A stretch of 10,000 nucleotides of DNA. It comes from Magnetospirillum sp. Lineage in GTDB: Bacteria; Pseudomonadota; Alphaproteobacteria; Rhodospirillales; Magnetospirillaceae. Shown here in pieces: positions 1-6,612 of the stretch (its first letter is position 1; each line of letters starts with the position of its first letter). Location: contig JAIWOG010000177.1 of NCBI GenBank assembly GCA_020217035.1, positions 1-10,000 of the forward strand, in the 5' to 3' direction. The translations under genes were made by a program, and so were the position numbers. The notes beneath the pieces are model-generated. The model worked only from the letters and a program-made list of their open reading frames with translations. It had not been told where the DNA came from and searched no databases.

Positions 1-392
1 TCGGTGACCATGGTAACCAACAGATGGGCAAGGCAAACCAAAACACCACCCCTGACCAGGCCAAAAGCGAAGCCCAGCGACGAATCGACGCTGTTCAACG
101 CCGAACGCCGCACCCGATCGGCTGCGGCCTTGGTCAGCATGGAGAGAATCAAAAGCGTGACCAGGAACAGGGCGGCGCCGGCGGCGATGTCGGCCACCAG
201 GGCGCTGCCGATATATTGGCGGGCCAGCGGCTGGGCGTATGAAAAGCCATACAGGGCGGCGGCGGCGGCGCCCACCCAGGCGGCGATGGCCAGGACTTCG
301 TGCACGAAGCCGCGCATGAAGGCGAAGCCGGCGGAACCCAGCAAGACCACGGCCACCACGACGTCGACGGCGGTTATGGAAAGGTTGCCCAT
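1..392 (-). CDS. cvpA: CvpA family inner-membrane protein, partial (C-terminus outside window)
   Basis: The first 130 residues are visible, starting at the ATG at 392 and running off the left edge. They begin MGNLSITAVDVVVAVVLLGS and continue with FAFMRGFVHEVLAIAAWVGA, the typical CvpA start: a membrane helix, a short loop with the RGF-x-E element, then a second helix. Two more hydrophobic stretches follow (around residues 64-85 and 107-127). CvpA proteins are small integral inner-membrane proteins; in E. coli cvpA is needed for colicin V production and is linked to purF and to envelope stress tolerance, but the biochemical role is unclear. The start lies 13 bases after the radA stop on the same strand, so the two are probably one transcript. 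In many alphaproteobacteria purF follows; here that would lie beyond position 1. Confidence in the family is high, in the function low. Confidence 0.88.
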   Translation of the reverse strand, partial: MGNLSITAVDVVVAVVLLGSAGFAFMRGFVHEVLAIAAWVGAAAAALYGFSYAQPLARQYIGSALVADIAAGAALFLVTLLILSMLTKAAADRVRRSALNSVDSSLGFAFGLVRGGVLVCLAHLLVTMVT

Positions 393-405
393 TCGGGGTC
401 TGCTC

Positions 406-1794
406 TCACTCTCGCGCTGCGGGGCGGAACAGCCCCAGGATATCCTGCAGGTGCCCGATGGGTTTGATCCCCAAGGGACCGGCGGCCCCCGAGGTCTTGC
501 CCTTCCTTGGCGTCGCCGGCACCAGCCCTTGCGCGAAGCCAAGTTTCGCCGCTTCCTTCAGCCGCAGATCCGACTGGGCGACGGCGCGAACCTCGCCGGA
601 AAGGCCGATTTCGCCGAACACCACCATGTCGGCGGGGACCGGGACATCGCTGGCCGACGAGACCAGGGCGGCGGCGACCGCCAGGTCGGCGGCTGGTTCA
701 GTGATCCGCAAACCACCCGCGACGTTCAAATAAACGTCATTGCCGGACAAAGCAAGCCCGCAACGGGCATCCAGCACCGCCAGGATCATGGCCAGACGGC
801 TGGAATCCCACCCCACCACGGCGCGGCGCGGGCTGGACAGCGTGCTGGGGGCGACCAGGGCCTGGATTTCCACCAGCATGGGCCTTGTGCCCTCGATGCC
901 GGCGAACACGCAAGAGCCCGAGACGTTGCCGCGTCGTTCGGCCAGGAACAGCGCCGACGGGTTGGCCACCTCGGCCAGGCCGCGATCGGTCATCTCGAAG
1001 ACGCCGATCTCGTCGGTGGCGCCAAAACGGTTCTTCACCGCCCGCAAGATGCGGAACTGGTGGCCGCGCTCGCCCTCGAAATAAAGAACGGTGTCGACCA
1101 TGTGTTCCAACACGCGGGGGCCGGCGATGGTGCCTTCCTTGGTGACGTGGCCGACCAGGAACAGCACGAAGCCGCGCCGCTTGGCCAGCCGGATCAGTTC
1201 ATGGGCGCAGGTGCGCACCTGGGTGACGGTGCCGGGCGCCGATTCCACCGTGTCGGCGTACATGGTCTGGATGGAATCGATGACCACCACCTTGGGGGCG
1301 TCGGCGGTATCCAGGGTGGAAACGATATCGCGCAACGAGGTGGCGGAAGCCAGGGCGACATTGGCCTTTTCCAGCCCCATGCGTCGTGCCCGCAGCCGCA
1401 CCTGGTCCACCGCCTCTTCGCCCGAGATGTAGACGACGGGGACTTGCGAGGCCAGCAACGCCGTGGCCTGGGTCAACAGCGTCGACTTGCCGATGCCGGG
1501 ATCGCCGCCCACCAGCAGCGCCGAGCCGGGAACCAGGCCACCGCCGGCCACCCGGTCCAACTCGCCGATGCCGGTCAACAGGCGCGGCACCGGGGCGGCG
1601 TTGCCGTCCAGGCCGACGAATTCGATCTTGCGTCCGGGCTTGGTTCCCAAACCCTTGGGGGCGCTTTCGCGCACCGCTTCCTCGGTAATCGAGTTCCACG
1701 CCCCGCAGGTCTCGCACTTGCCGGCCCATTTGGCGGTGACCGCGCCGCATTCCTGGCAGACGAAGCGGGTGGTGGACTTGGACAATTGCGGCAT
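406..1794 (-). CDS. radA: DNA repair protein RadA (Sms), branch-migration ATPase
   Basis: RadA is a RecA-like, Lon-related ATPase that promotes branch migration of recombination intermediates with RecA; it acts in the cytoplasm on DNA. At 462 residues the protein matches the usual length. In order: a four-cysteine zinc finger (C13, C16, C27, C30, CQEC...CETC); Walker A GGDPGIGKST at 96-105; a Walker B region ending in D173 (VVVID); the RadA-specific KNRFG motif at 254-258; then a Lon-protease-like C-terminal domain containing GEIGLSGEVRAV. All key residues are present. The open frame extends upstream to 2034, but the ATG at 1794 is chosen because the zinc finger begins 12 residues later, AGGATC precedes it, and the upstream part lies in the divergent promoter region. 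It is probably co-transcribed with cvpA. Confidence 0.97.
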   Translation of the reverse strand: MPQLSKSTTRFVCQECGAVTAKWAGKCETCGAWNSITEEAVRESAPKGLGTKPGRKIEFVGLDGNAAPVPRLLTGIGELDRVAGGGLVPGSALLVGGDPGIGKSTLLTQATALLASQVPVVYISGEEAVDQVRLRARRMGLEKANVALASATSLRDIVSTLDTADAPKVVVIDSIQTMYADTVESAPGTVTQVRTCAHELIRLAKRRGFVLFLVGHVTKEGTIAGPRVLEHMVDTVLYFEGERGHQFRILRAVKNRFGATDEIGVFEMTDRGLAEVANPSALFLAERRGNVSGSCVFAGIEGTRPMLVEIQALVAPSTLSSPRRAVVGWDSSRLAMILAVLDARCGLALSGNDVYLNVAGGLRITEPAADLAVAAALVSSASDVPVPADMVVFGEIGLSGEVRAVAQSDLRLKEAAKLGFAQGLVPATPRKGKTSGAAGPLGIKPIGHLQDILGLFRPAARE

Positions 1795-1822
1795 GATCCT
1801 GGTGGGAATGACGTTGCGCCCA

Positions 1823-1851
1823 GGTATGCGCGAGCCGGCTGTCTTTGGCAA
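1823..1851 (-). promoter_or_regulatory. Candidate sigma-70-type promoter of radA
   Basis: Read on the minus strand, TTGCCA (1846-1851) is followed after 17 bases by CATACC (1823-1828). The -35 is 5 of 6 to the TTGACA consensus and the -10 only 3 of 6. It sits about 29 bases upstream of the radA ATG, in the 130-base divergent gap between radA and the EamA gene. It is a pattern match only. Confidence 0.3.
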
Positions 1852-1924
1852 GACCCGGAAGCCCGGCTTGTGCATGACGGAACGATCCCCCACATTGGAA
1901 ACAAGCATCCCAGGGGGGTAATTC

Positions 1925-2767
1925 ATGTTCCGGGTGGCCTTGTTGGTGGCTTTGGCCATGTTGGCCTTCGCCGCCAATTCCGTGTTGTGTCGTCTGGCCT
2001 TGGCGGAAACCGCCATCGACCCGGCCAGCTTCACCTTGGTGCGCGTCGCCTCGGGGGCCGCCAGCCTGGGGCTGATCGTCTGGTTCCAACGAAAAAGACC
2101 GACGGGATCGTGGCGCGGCGCCTTGGCGCTGTTGGGCTATGCCGCCGCGTTTTCCTTCGCCTATGTCGGCCTGGGCGCCGGCACCGGGGCGCTGCTGCTG
2201 TTCGGCGCCGTGCAGGTCACCATGGTGGTGGCCGGTCTGCTGCGCGGCGAACATCCCATGCCGGCGCAATGGCTGGGTTTGGTCCTGGCCCTGGTCGGGT
2301 TGGCGGTGCTGGTGGCGCCGGGCGTCACCGCGCCGCCATTGTTGGGCGCGCTGTTGATGGTGGGCAGCGGCGTCGCTTGGGGGCTTTATTCCATCCTGGG
2401 GCGCATATCCGGCGACCCGGTCGCCGCCAATGCCGGCAATTTCCTGCGGGCCGTTCCCTTGGCCCTGGTGCCGCTGGCGGGCGTGGCCCTGGTGGGTGAC
2501 GTCTCGGCCGACACCAACGGTTTGGCCTTGGCGGTGGCGTCCGGCGCGGTGGCTTCGGGCATGGGCTATGCCCTGTGGTACGCGGTGCTGCCCCATTTGA
2601 CCGCTGCCCGCGCCGCCTCGGTCCAACTCAGCGTGCCGGTGATCACCGCCCTGGGGGCGGTGCTGGTGCTGGGCGAAGGGGTCAGCCTGCGTCTGGGCTT
2701 GGCCTCCCTGGCCGTTCTGGGCGGCATCGCCTTGGTCATCAAGGGACAACGCAAGATTAGAAAATAA
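1925..2767 (+). CDS. EamA/DMT-superfamily transporter (RhaT/PecM-like permease)
   Basis: A 280-residue, strongly hydrophobic protein that fits the drug/metabolite transporter superfamily: about ten membrane helices arranged as two EamA repeats (roughly residues 5-130 and 140-275). Family signs are the opening helix FRVALLVALAMLAFAANSVL, the end of the first repeat (WLGLVLALVGLAVLVAPG) and the closing segment of the second, VITALGAVLVLGEGVSLRLG, with the conserved Pro/Glu pattern followed by a last helix and a basic tail (KGQRKIRK). Members export or import amino acids, nucleosides, sugars or other metabolites; the substrate cannot be told from sequence. The ATG at 1925 is preceded by GGGGGG six bases upstream. 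It is transcribed divergently from radA, and its last 11 bases overlap the end of the convergent gene at 2757-3248. An internal duplication and inner-membrane location are expected for the family. Confidence 0.9.
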   Translation: MFRVALLVALAMLAFAANSVLCRLALAETAIDPASFTLVRVASGAASLGLIVWFQRKRPTGSWRGALALLGYAAAFSFAYVGLGAGTGALLLFGAVQVTMVVAGLLRGEHPMPAQWLGLVLALVGLAVLVAPGVTAPPLLGALLMVGSGVAWGLYSILGRISGDPVAANAGNFLRAVPLALVPLAGVALVGDVSADTNGLALAVASGAVASGMGYALWYAVLPHLTAARAASVQLSVPVITALGAVLVLGEGVSLRLGLASLAVLGGIALVIKGQRKIRK

Positions 2768-3248
2768 TAACCCCTTCGGCACCGGCCAGGGCAGGAATGA
2801 CCGGGCAAGTTTTGCCTTGTCGGTCGTTTTTGCCGGGTTGGGCGCTGGCTTGCTGGGCGGCCGATTGGCCGGGGGCGCCGTTTTGCTGTTCCTCTTCCTT
2901 CAGCACCTGGGCCAGCTGCTTTTCCACTTCTTCCTGGATTTTCTGTTCCAGGATCTTCTGGATCATCGGCTCCATCTTGGCCAAGGATTCCTCGTCCAGG
3001 CCCATGGAGGCCATGATCTTCTTGCGCAGTTCTTCCTTCAGTTTCTCGATGCGCATGTCGCGCACCCAGTTGGTGAAGCCCTTTTCCTTGATGGCGTCCA
3101 TTTCGCTTTCATGGGCCTGCTGACGGGCGGCGGCCTTTTGCGCCGCCGCCAGGGCCGCGCCGAACGCGCCATTTTGTTCCGTGGAGGTGGAAGAAGACGA
3201 GGTGGAGACCGCCGCCAAGGCGGTGCTGCTGTCGATCGCGGATACCAT
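2757..3248 (-). CDS. Hypothetical protein, Ser/Thr/Ala-rich N-terminus and charged coiled-coil-like centre
   Basis: Function not recognised. The 163-residue product has three parts. The N-terminus (about 1-35) is rich in Ser, Thr and Ala, probably disordered. A highly charged helical region (about 35-120) contains repeated K/E-rich stretches such as RIEKLKEELRKKI and EQKIQEEVEKQLAQVLKEEE, typical of a coiled coil. The tail is Gln/Ala-rich, with one Cys near the end. There is no signal peptide or membrane helix, so it is likely cytoplasmic or exported by a non-Sec route. The ATG at 3248 has GGGGG eight to twelve bases upstream; a TTG four codons earlier is less likely. It begins 18 bases after the aat stop on the same strand, so co-transcription is likely, though this does not imply a shared function. 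The coding 3' end overlaps the EamA gene tail-to-tail by 11 bases. Reality of the gene is supported by the good ribosome site, tight spacing and protein-like composition. Confidence 0.75.
   Translation of the reverse strand: MVSAIDSSTALAAVSTSSSSTSTEQNGAFGAALAAAQKAAARQQAHESEMDAIKEKGFTNWVRDMRIEKLKEELRKKIMASMGLDEESLAKMEPMIQKILEQKIQEEVEKQLAQVLKEEEQQNGAPGQSAAQQASAQPGKNDRQGKTCPVIPALAGAEGVIIF
2799..2831 (+). terminator. Possible intrinsic terminator for the EamA gene, inside the convergent gene
   Basis: GACCG (2799-2803) pairs with CGGTC (2821-2825), and an inner GGCAA/TTGCC hairpin can form between them, leaving a small bulge; GTTTTT follows at 2826-2831. It lies about 30 bases after the EamA stop on the plus strand, inside the minus-strand coding sequence. 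The stem is imperfect and the T-run short. Confidence 0.35.
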
Positions 3249-3266
3249 GGTCGCCCCCAAAGCGAG

Positions 3267-3926
3267 TTATACGGCGATCACCGATGCAAGGGGCAGGCCA
3301 GGGGCGTCGGCCAGACGCCAGTCCACTGGCTGTCGGGGGAAGTGGGCTTGGTGGCCCAGGGCTTCCGCCAGCAGCACCTGGTATTGGGTGCGCGGAATCT
3401 CGACGGCGCCGAAGCGCTGCAAATGGTCGGTGATGAACTGGGTGTCGAGCAGGCGGAAGCCGCCCAGGCGCAACCGGGCGACCAGGTCGACCAGCGCCAC
3501 CTTGGAGGCGTCGGTGGCGCGGCTGAACATGCTTTCGCCGAAGAAGGCGCCCCCCAGGGCCAGGCCGTAAAGGCCGCCGACCAGCCGGTCGCCGTCCCAG
3601 CTTTCCACCGAGTGGGCCAGGCCGTTGTCATGCAGTTCGCTGAACAATTCGACGATGGGGGCGTTGATCCAGGTTTCCTCGCGCCCTTTCTTGGCTTCGG
3701 CGCAGCCGGCCATGACGGCGCCAAACGCGGTGTCCACCTTGATTTGGAAACGGCCCTGCTTCATCACTTTCTTTAACGAGCGCGGCATGTGGAAGCGGTC
3801 CAGCGGCAGGATGCCGCGGTCTTCCGGGTCGATCCAATATAGCTTGGCATCGTCCCGCGTCCGCGCCATGGGGAACAGCCCCATGGTGTAAGCCCGCAAC
3901 AAGATGTCGGTGTTCAAGACCCGCAT
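3267..3926 (-). CDS. aat: Leucyl/phenylalanyl-tRNA--protein transferase
   Basis: Aat moves Leu or Phe from charged tRNA onto the N-terminal Arg or Lys of proteins, marking them for ClpS/ClpAP degradation in the bacterial N-end rule; it acts in the cytoplasm. The 219-residue product carries the family landmarks in order: YTMGLFPMA near the N-terminus; W-x-DPEDRGILPLDRFHMPRSL (about residues 31-52); ETWINAPIVELFSELHDNGLAHSVESW; the central GGLYGLALGGAFFGESMFS; and FRLLDTQFITDHLQRFGAVEIPR near the end. The length is normal for the short alphaproteobacterial form. The ATG at 3926 is chosen over a longer frame to 4007 because GAGGGA lies seven bases upstream and the family begins just before the YTMGLFPM element. 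In many alphaproteobacteria aat follows accC directly; here accC lies about 4 kb to the right, past unrelated genes. The next gene on this strand starts 18 bases after the stop. Confidence 0.96.
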   Translation of the reverse strand: MRVLNTDILLRAYTMGLFPMARTRDDAKLYWIDPEDRGILPLDRFHMPRSLKKVMKQGRFQIKVDTAFGAVMAGCAEAKKGREETWINAPIVELFSELHDNGLAHSVESWDGDRLVGGLYGLALGGAFFGESMFSRATDASKVALVDLVARLRLGGFRLLDTQFITDHLQRFGAVEIPRTQYQVLLAEALGHQAHFPRQPVDWRLADAPGLPLASVIAV

Positions 3927-3950
3927 CGTCGATCCCTCGATTTCCTTTGA

Positions 3951-3979
3951 AATGTATGGCGGGCGGTGCGATTTTCCAA
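3951..3979 (-). promoter_or_regulatory. Candidate promoter of aat
   Basis: On the minus strand TTGGAA (3974-3979) is followed after exactly 17 bases by TACATT (3951-3956), each 4 of 6 to the sigma-70 consensus. It lies 24 bases upstream of the aat ATG in the 79-base divergent gap, which would give a short leader. It fits with aat no longer being read through from accC. Confidence 0.4.
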
Positions 3980-4005
3980 GTAACGGCAAGAAGCGGACAA
4001 CGCCC

Positions 4006-4347
4006 ATGGGGGATTTCGTTCACACGGTCGACGCCAAGGGCGTCACCAGCCAACTGAACTTCGTCGCCGGCCAGGAGGCCGGGTTCTGGATCAGGGCGCG
4101 GCGCAACCATCTGTTGGCCCAATGGTTTTCCGACCTGACCGACGAGGACCAGCAATCCTATGTCCGGCTGCTGCTGGACGCCGATTTCGCCAAGGTGGAA
4201 ACCCGCGAGGCGGCGGCCTGGATCCTGACCAAGATCCGCAACGACCTGATGGGTTTCGGCATTTTCCTGAGCCTGGAGGATTTGCAGGAACTGGCGGAAC
4301 GCTTCCGTTTGCAGGCGTGGCGGGAACGCCAGGGGGAACGGCTTTGA
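4006..4347 (+). CDS. DUF1476 / ATPase zeta-subunit-like protein, divergent
   Basis: The 113-residue product resembles the alphaproteobacterial DUF1476 family, whose studied member (Paracoccus zeta) binds F1 and inhibits ATP hydrolysis by F1Fo-ATPase. The shared pattern is seen from F27: F-x-x-RARRNHLLAQW (27-40) against the family's F-x-AEARRNKLLGLW, an acidic loop and a Tyr, then DADF (58-61) and a later helix pair ending in an amphipathic helix LSLEDLQELAERFR. The first 26 residues, where the inhibitory segment lies in Paracoccus zeta, do not look like the usual TTFDDRE... start, so it may be a paralogue with another role. The ATG at 4006 gives the family's normal length; a frame start at 3904 would overlap aat. 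The ribosome site is weak. It is divergent from aat and ends 15 bases before the convergent AraC gene. The family call is by eye from memory of the family pattern. Confidence 0.7.
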   Translation: MGDFVHTVDAKGVTSQLNFVAGQEAGFWIRARRNHLLAQWFSDLTDEDQQSYVRLLLDADFAKVETREAAAWILTKIRNDLMGFGIFLSLEDLQELAERFRLQAWRERQGERL

Positions 4348-4362
4348 TGTCGGCTGAAACGG

Positions 4363-5196
4363 TTAGGCCGGCGGCGATTGCCGTAGGTAACGGCTGGGCG
4401 GCGCCCCCAGCAGGCGTTTGAACATGGTGGTGAAGGCGGCGACGCTGTCATAGCCCAAATCGATGGCGACGCTGGTCACCGACTCGCCGGCGGCCAGGCG
4501 GGGCAGGGCGGCGAACAAGATGGCTTGTTGCCGCCACGACGCCAGCCCCAGACCGGTCTGATGGCGAAAGAAACGGGTAAAGCTGCGGCGGCTGGTGGCC
4601 AGGTGCCGCGCCCATCGGTCGATGCCGGCATGCGGATCGGGATGGGCGATGAAGTCCCGGCACAGGGTGGCCAGGCGGGGGTCGGCGGGCATGGGCAGGC
4701 CCAGGGGACGTTCGGGCAGCAGCGGCAGTTCCTCGGCCACCAGGGCCATGATCTTGTCGGCGCGGCTGCCGGGGGTCCATTGGCGGGGCAGCTTCACCGC
4801 CTCGACGATCAGGCCGTGCATCAGGGGCGTCACCTCGACCACCCGGCATCCCGGCGGCAGGCTGACCGCCTCGGGGCTGACATAGATGGAATGCATGCGC
4901 ACCTTTCCGTGGGGTGCCACCGAATGTTCCATCCCCGCAGGCACCCACAGCGCGTGATCGGGCGGCACCATCCAGCCGCCGGTCTCGGTGGTGACGGTGA
5001 TGATGCCGGTCAGGGCGTAGAGCAATTGCGAGCGTTTGTGGCGATGCGGCGGCACCACCACCCGGTCGGCGTAGTCGCTGGCCAGCGGCACGATGGCGCC
5101 TTCCAACTGTTCCACCCATTCGATGCGGCGCAGATGCTGGTCGCTGGAGGGCGGGCCGTCATAACCCAGCGGGGGTGGAAGCGGAAGCTCGCACAT
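4363..5196 (-). CDS. Cupin-AraC family transcriptional regulator (NimR-like)
   Basis: The 277-residue product has an N-terminal cupin ligand-binding domain and a C-terminal AraC double helix-turn-helix. The cupin half shows VVVPPHRHKRSQLLYALTG with H51 and H53, followed by MVPPDHALWVPAGMEHSV. The DNA-binding half (about 190-273) shows WARHLATSRRSFTRFFRHQT, then SWRQQAILFAALPRLAAGES and VTSVAIDLGYDSVAAFTTMF, ending in the family's PSRYL. This arrangement matches the NimR/YeaM group, which often lies divergent from an MFS exporter and controls it, exactly the layout here with the Fsr-like gene at 5308. A role as local regulator of that pump is inferred; the ligand is unknown. The ATG at 5196 is chosen because the longer frame to 5301 would run through the shared promoter region and adds a non-conserved Cys/Arg-rich stretch; the ribosome site there is weak. 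Confidence 0.9.
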   Translation of the reverse strand: MCELPLPPPLGYDGPPSSDQHLRRIEWVEQLEGAIVPLASDYADRVVVPPHRHKRSQLLYALTGIITVTTETGGWMVPPDHALWVPAGMEHSVAPHGKVRMHSIYVSPEAVSLPPGCRVVEVTPLMHGLIVEAVKLPRQWTPGSRADKIMALVAEELPLLPERPLGLPMPADPRLATLCRDFIAHPDPHAGIDRWARHLATSRRSFTRFFRHQTGLGLASWRQQAILFAALPRLAAGESVTSVAIDLGYDSVAAFTTMFKRLLGAPPSRYLRQSPPA

Positions 5197-5209
5197 GGCT
5201 TGGCCCAAT

Positions 5210-5242
5210 CGCGAAAGAAACAGGCCAGGACACGAAAGCAGG
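5210..5242. promoter_or_regulatory. Candidate operator: 21-base-spaced direct repeat between regulator and efflux gene
   Basis: CGCGAAAG (5210-5217) recurs as CACGAAAG (5231-5238), 7 of 8 matching, with starts exactly 21 bases apart (two helical turns). CAGG follows each copy (5221-5224 and 5239-5242). AraC-family proteins commonly bind direct repeats on one face of the helix at about this spacing. The second copy ends at the expected -35 position of the pump promoter. The assignment is inferred from spacing and location. Confidence 0.35.
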
Positions 5243-5258
5243 TGTGGATGCGACTGTC

Positions 5259-5264
5259 TATCAT
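5259..5264 (+). promoter_or_regulatory. Candidate -10 element of the Fsr-like pump gene
   Basis: TATCAT is 5 of 6 to TATAAT and lies 44 bases upstream of the GTG start. The hexamer 17 bases before it (AAGCAG) is not a -35 consensus, which would suit a promoter that depends on an activator bound to the repeats at 5210-5242. Confidence 0.3.
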
Positions 5265-5307
5265 ACCAAGGCAGGCATCTCCCTTTCCCCTTCAGGAGCA
5301 TTTCGAC

Positions 5308-6522
5308 GTGTCCGATTCAGCCGCCGCGACTTTGACCGATCCCGCCCCCAAGACCGACACCGCTTTCGTGGTTATCGCCGCCATCTCGTTCTGCCATCTG
5401 CTCAACGACATGATGCAGTCGCTGCTAGCGGCGCTTTATCCCATGCTGAAAGCCAGCCATGGACTGGATTTCGGCCAGATCGGCCTGCTGACCTTCACCT
5501 TCCAGGGCCTTGCCGCCGTGTTGCAGCCGGTGGTCGGGTTCGCCACCGACAAGCGGCCGCAACCCCATTCCCTGCCGGTGGCCATGGGGGCGACCTTGTG
5601 CGGTCTGCTGTTGCTGGCCTTCGCCGACCAATACTGGTTGCTGCTGGTGGCGGCCGGCTTGGTGGGCCTGGGCTCGTCGATCTTCCATCCCGAATCGTCG
5701 CGGGTGGCCCGCATGGCCTCGGGCGGTCGCCACGGCCTGGCCCAGTCGCTGTTCCAGGTGGGCGGAAATTTCGGTTCGGCGCTGGGGCCGCTGCTGGCCG
5801 CCTTCGTGGTGCTGCCGCGCGGCCAAGCCAGCGTCGCCTGGTTCTCGCTGGCCGCCCTGGTGGCCATGCTGGTGCTGTGGCGGGTGGGGGGATGGTACGG
5901 CCGCCACATGGCCCATCACGCCCGCCGCGCCGCCAAGGCCGACCACCATCAATTGCCGCGTCGCGATGTGGTGGTGGCCATCGCCGTGCTGGTGATCCTG
6001 GTGATCTCGAAAAACGTCTACATGGTCAGCCTGTCCAGCTATTACACCTTCTTCCTGATCCACAAATTCGACGTTTCGGTGCAAGACGCCCAACTGATGC
6101 TGTTCTTGTTCCTGGGCGCGGTGGCGGTCGGTACCGTCGCCGGTGGTCCCATCGGCGACCGTTTCGGCCGCAAGCCGGTGATCTGGTTCTCGATCCTGGG
6201 TGTGCTGCCTTTCACCTTGGCCATGCCGCATGTGGGCTTGTTGTGGACCGGGGTGCTGAGCGTGATCATCGGTCTGGTTCTGGCCTCGGCCTTTTCCGCC
6301 ATCGTCGTCTTCGCCCAGGACTTGTTGCCCGGCCGTGTCGGCATGGTGGCCGGTCTGTTCTTCGGCTTGGCCTTCGGCTTCGCCGGCATCGGTGCCGCAT
6401 TGCTGGGCCAGTTGGCGGATTCCCAAGGCATCGACTTCGTCTACCAGCTCTGCGCCTTCCTGCCGGCCTTGGGGCTGCTGGCGGTGTTCCTGCCCCGGAT
6501 GAAGCAAGAGGTGTGCGCGTAA
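5308..6522 (+). CDS. fsr: MFS efflux transporter, fosmidomycin-resistance (Fsr) type
   Basis: A 404-residue inner-membrane protein of about 12 helices, very close in pattern and length to E. coli Fsr (406 residues), a proton-driven exporter that gives resistance to fosmidomycin, the inhibitor of the MEP isoprenoid pathway. Telling segments: ISFCHLLNDMMQSLLAALYP in helix 1; TFQGLAAVLQPVVGFATDK; the long family signature FHPESSRVARMASGGRHGLA followed by QSLFQVGGNFGSALGPLLAA; SYYTFFLIHKF after the central loop; GGPIGDRFGRKPVIW (MFS motif A-like) in the second half; and LASAFSAIVVFAQDLLPGRV then GMVAGLFFGLAFGFAGIGAA. A poorly conserved basic loop (KADHHQLPRRD) separates the halves. The start is taken as GTG at 5308, nine bases after AGGAG, because no ATG fits and conservation starts soon after. 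The actual substrate may be another compound. It is divergent from and probably controlled by the AraC regulator. Confidence 0.92.
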   Translation: MSDSAAATLTDPAPKTDTAFVVIAAISFCHLLNDMMQSLLAALYPMLKASHGLDFGQIGLLTFTFQGLAAVLQPVVGFATDKRPQPHSLPVAMGATLCGLLLLAFADQYWLLLVAAGLVGLGSSIFHPESSRVARMASGGRHGLAQSLFQVGGNFGSALGPLLAAFVVLPRGQASVAWFSLAALVAMLVLWRVGGWYGRHMAHHARRAAKADHHQLPRRDVVVAIAVLVILVISKNVYMVSLSSYYTFFLIHKFDVSVQDAQLMLFLFLGAVAVGTVAGGPIGDRFGRKPVIWFSILGVLPFTLAMPHVGLLWTGVLSVIIGLVLASAFSAIVVFAQDLLPGRVGMVAGLFFGLAFGFAGIGAALLGQLADSQGIDFVYQLCAFLPALGLLAVFLPRMKQEVCA

Positions 6523-6612
6523 TGGTTATGTATTTTACAATTATAAAAATAACGGTTGTTTTCGTCAGGGAGGTGGGGCAAAGCTAGGCGTGAACAATCT
6601 ATGGGGGAATTC
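6523..6612 (+). promoter_or_regulatory. AT-rich intergenic region upstream of the monohaem protein gene
   Basis: The first 30 bases (6523-6552) contain only four G or C, in sharp contrast to the GC-rich surroundings, and include TATTTTACAATTATAAA (6531-6547). This resembles a promoter or UP-element pocket, but I could not fit a well-spaced -35/-10 pair. GGGAGGTGG (6569-6577) resembles a ribosome site but no plausible start follows at the right distance. The true ribosome site is probably GGGGGA at 6603-6608, just before the ATG at 6613. Confidence 0.35.

Noticed and set aside
4..2499. An 831-codon plus-strand open frame covering cvpA, radA and part of the EamA gene.
   Set aside because: It is antisense to well-recognised cvpA and radA and out of frame with the EamA gene. 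Its Arg/Gly/His/Gln-rich, low-complexity product is typical of shadow frames in GC-rich DNA.
1199..2782. A 527-codon minus-strand frame spanning the radA 5' part and the EamA gene.
   Set aside because: It is out of frame with radA and antisense to the EamA transporter, with biased His/Gln/Gly composition and no recognisable domain.
2762..2800. The C-terminal codons reading PVIPALAGAEG resemble translated copies of a dispersed repeat (VIPAKAG type).
   Set aside because: Only one short, imperfect match is present, with no second copy or clear palindrome in the window.
3904..4005. A longer start for the DUF1476-like protein at the ATG at 3904.
   Set aside because: It would overlap the divergent aat start, pass through its promoter, and add 34 residues not found in the family, whose usual length is matched from 4006.
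5425..6507. A 360-codon minus-strand frame opposite the Fsr-like pump.
   Set aside because: The pump is unmistakable on the plus strand; the antisense product is His/Gln-rich shadow sequence.
6564..6612. Possible c-di-GMP (GEMM-type) riboswitch, because GGGGCAAAGCTA resembles part of that aptamer.
   Set aside because: The conserved upstream GGGCAAACC half, the tetraloop stem and the closing helix are absent, and too little sequence remains before the start codon.
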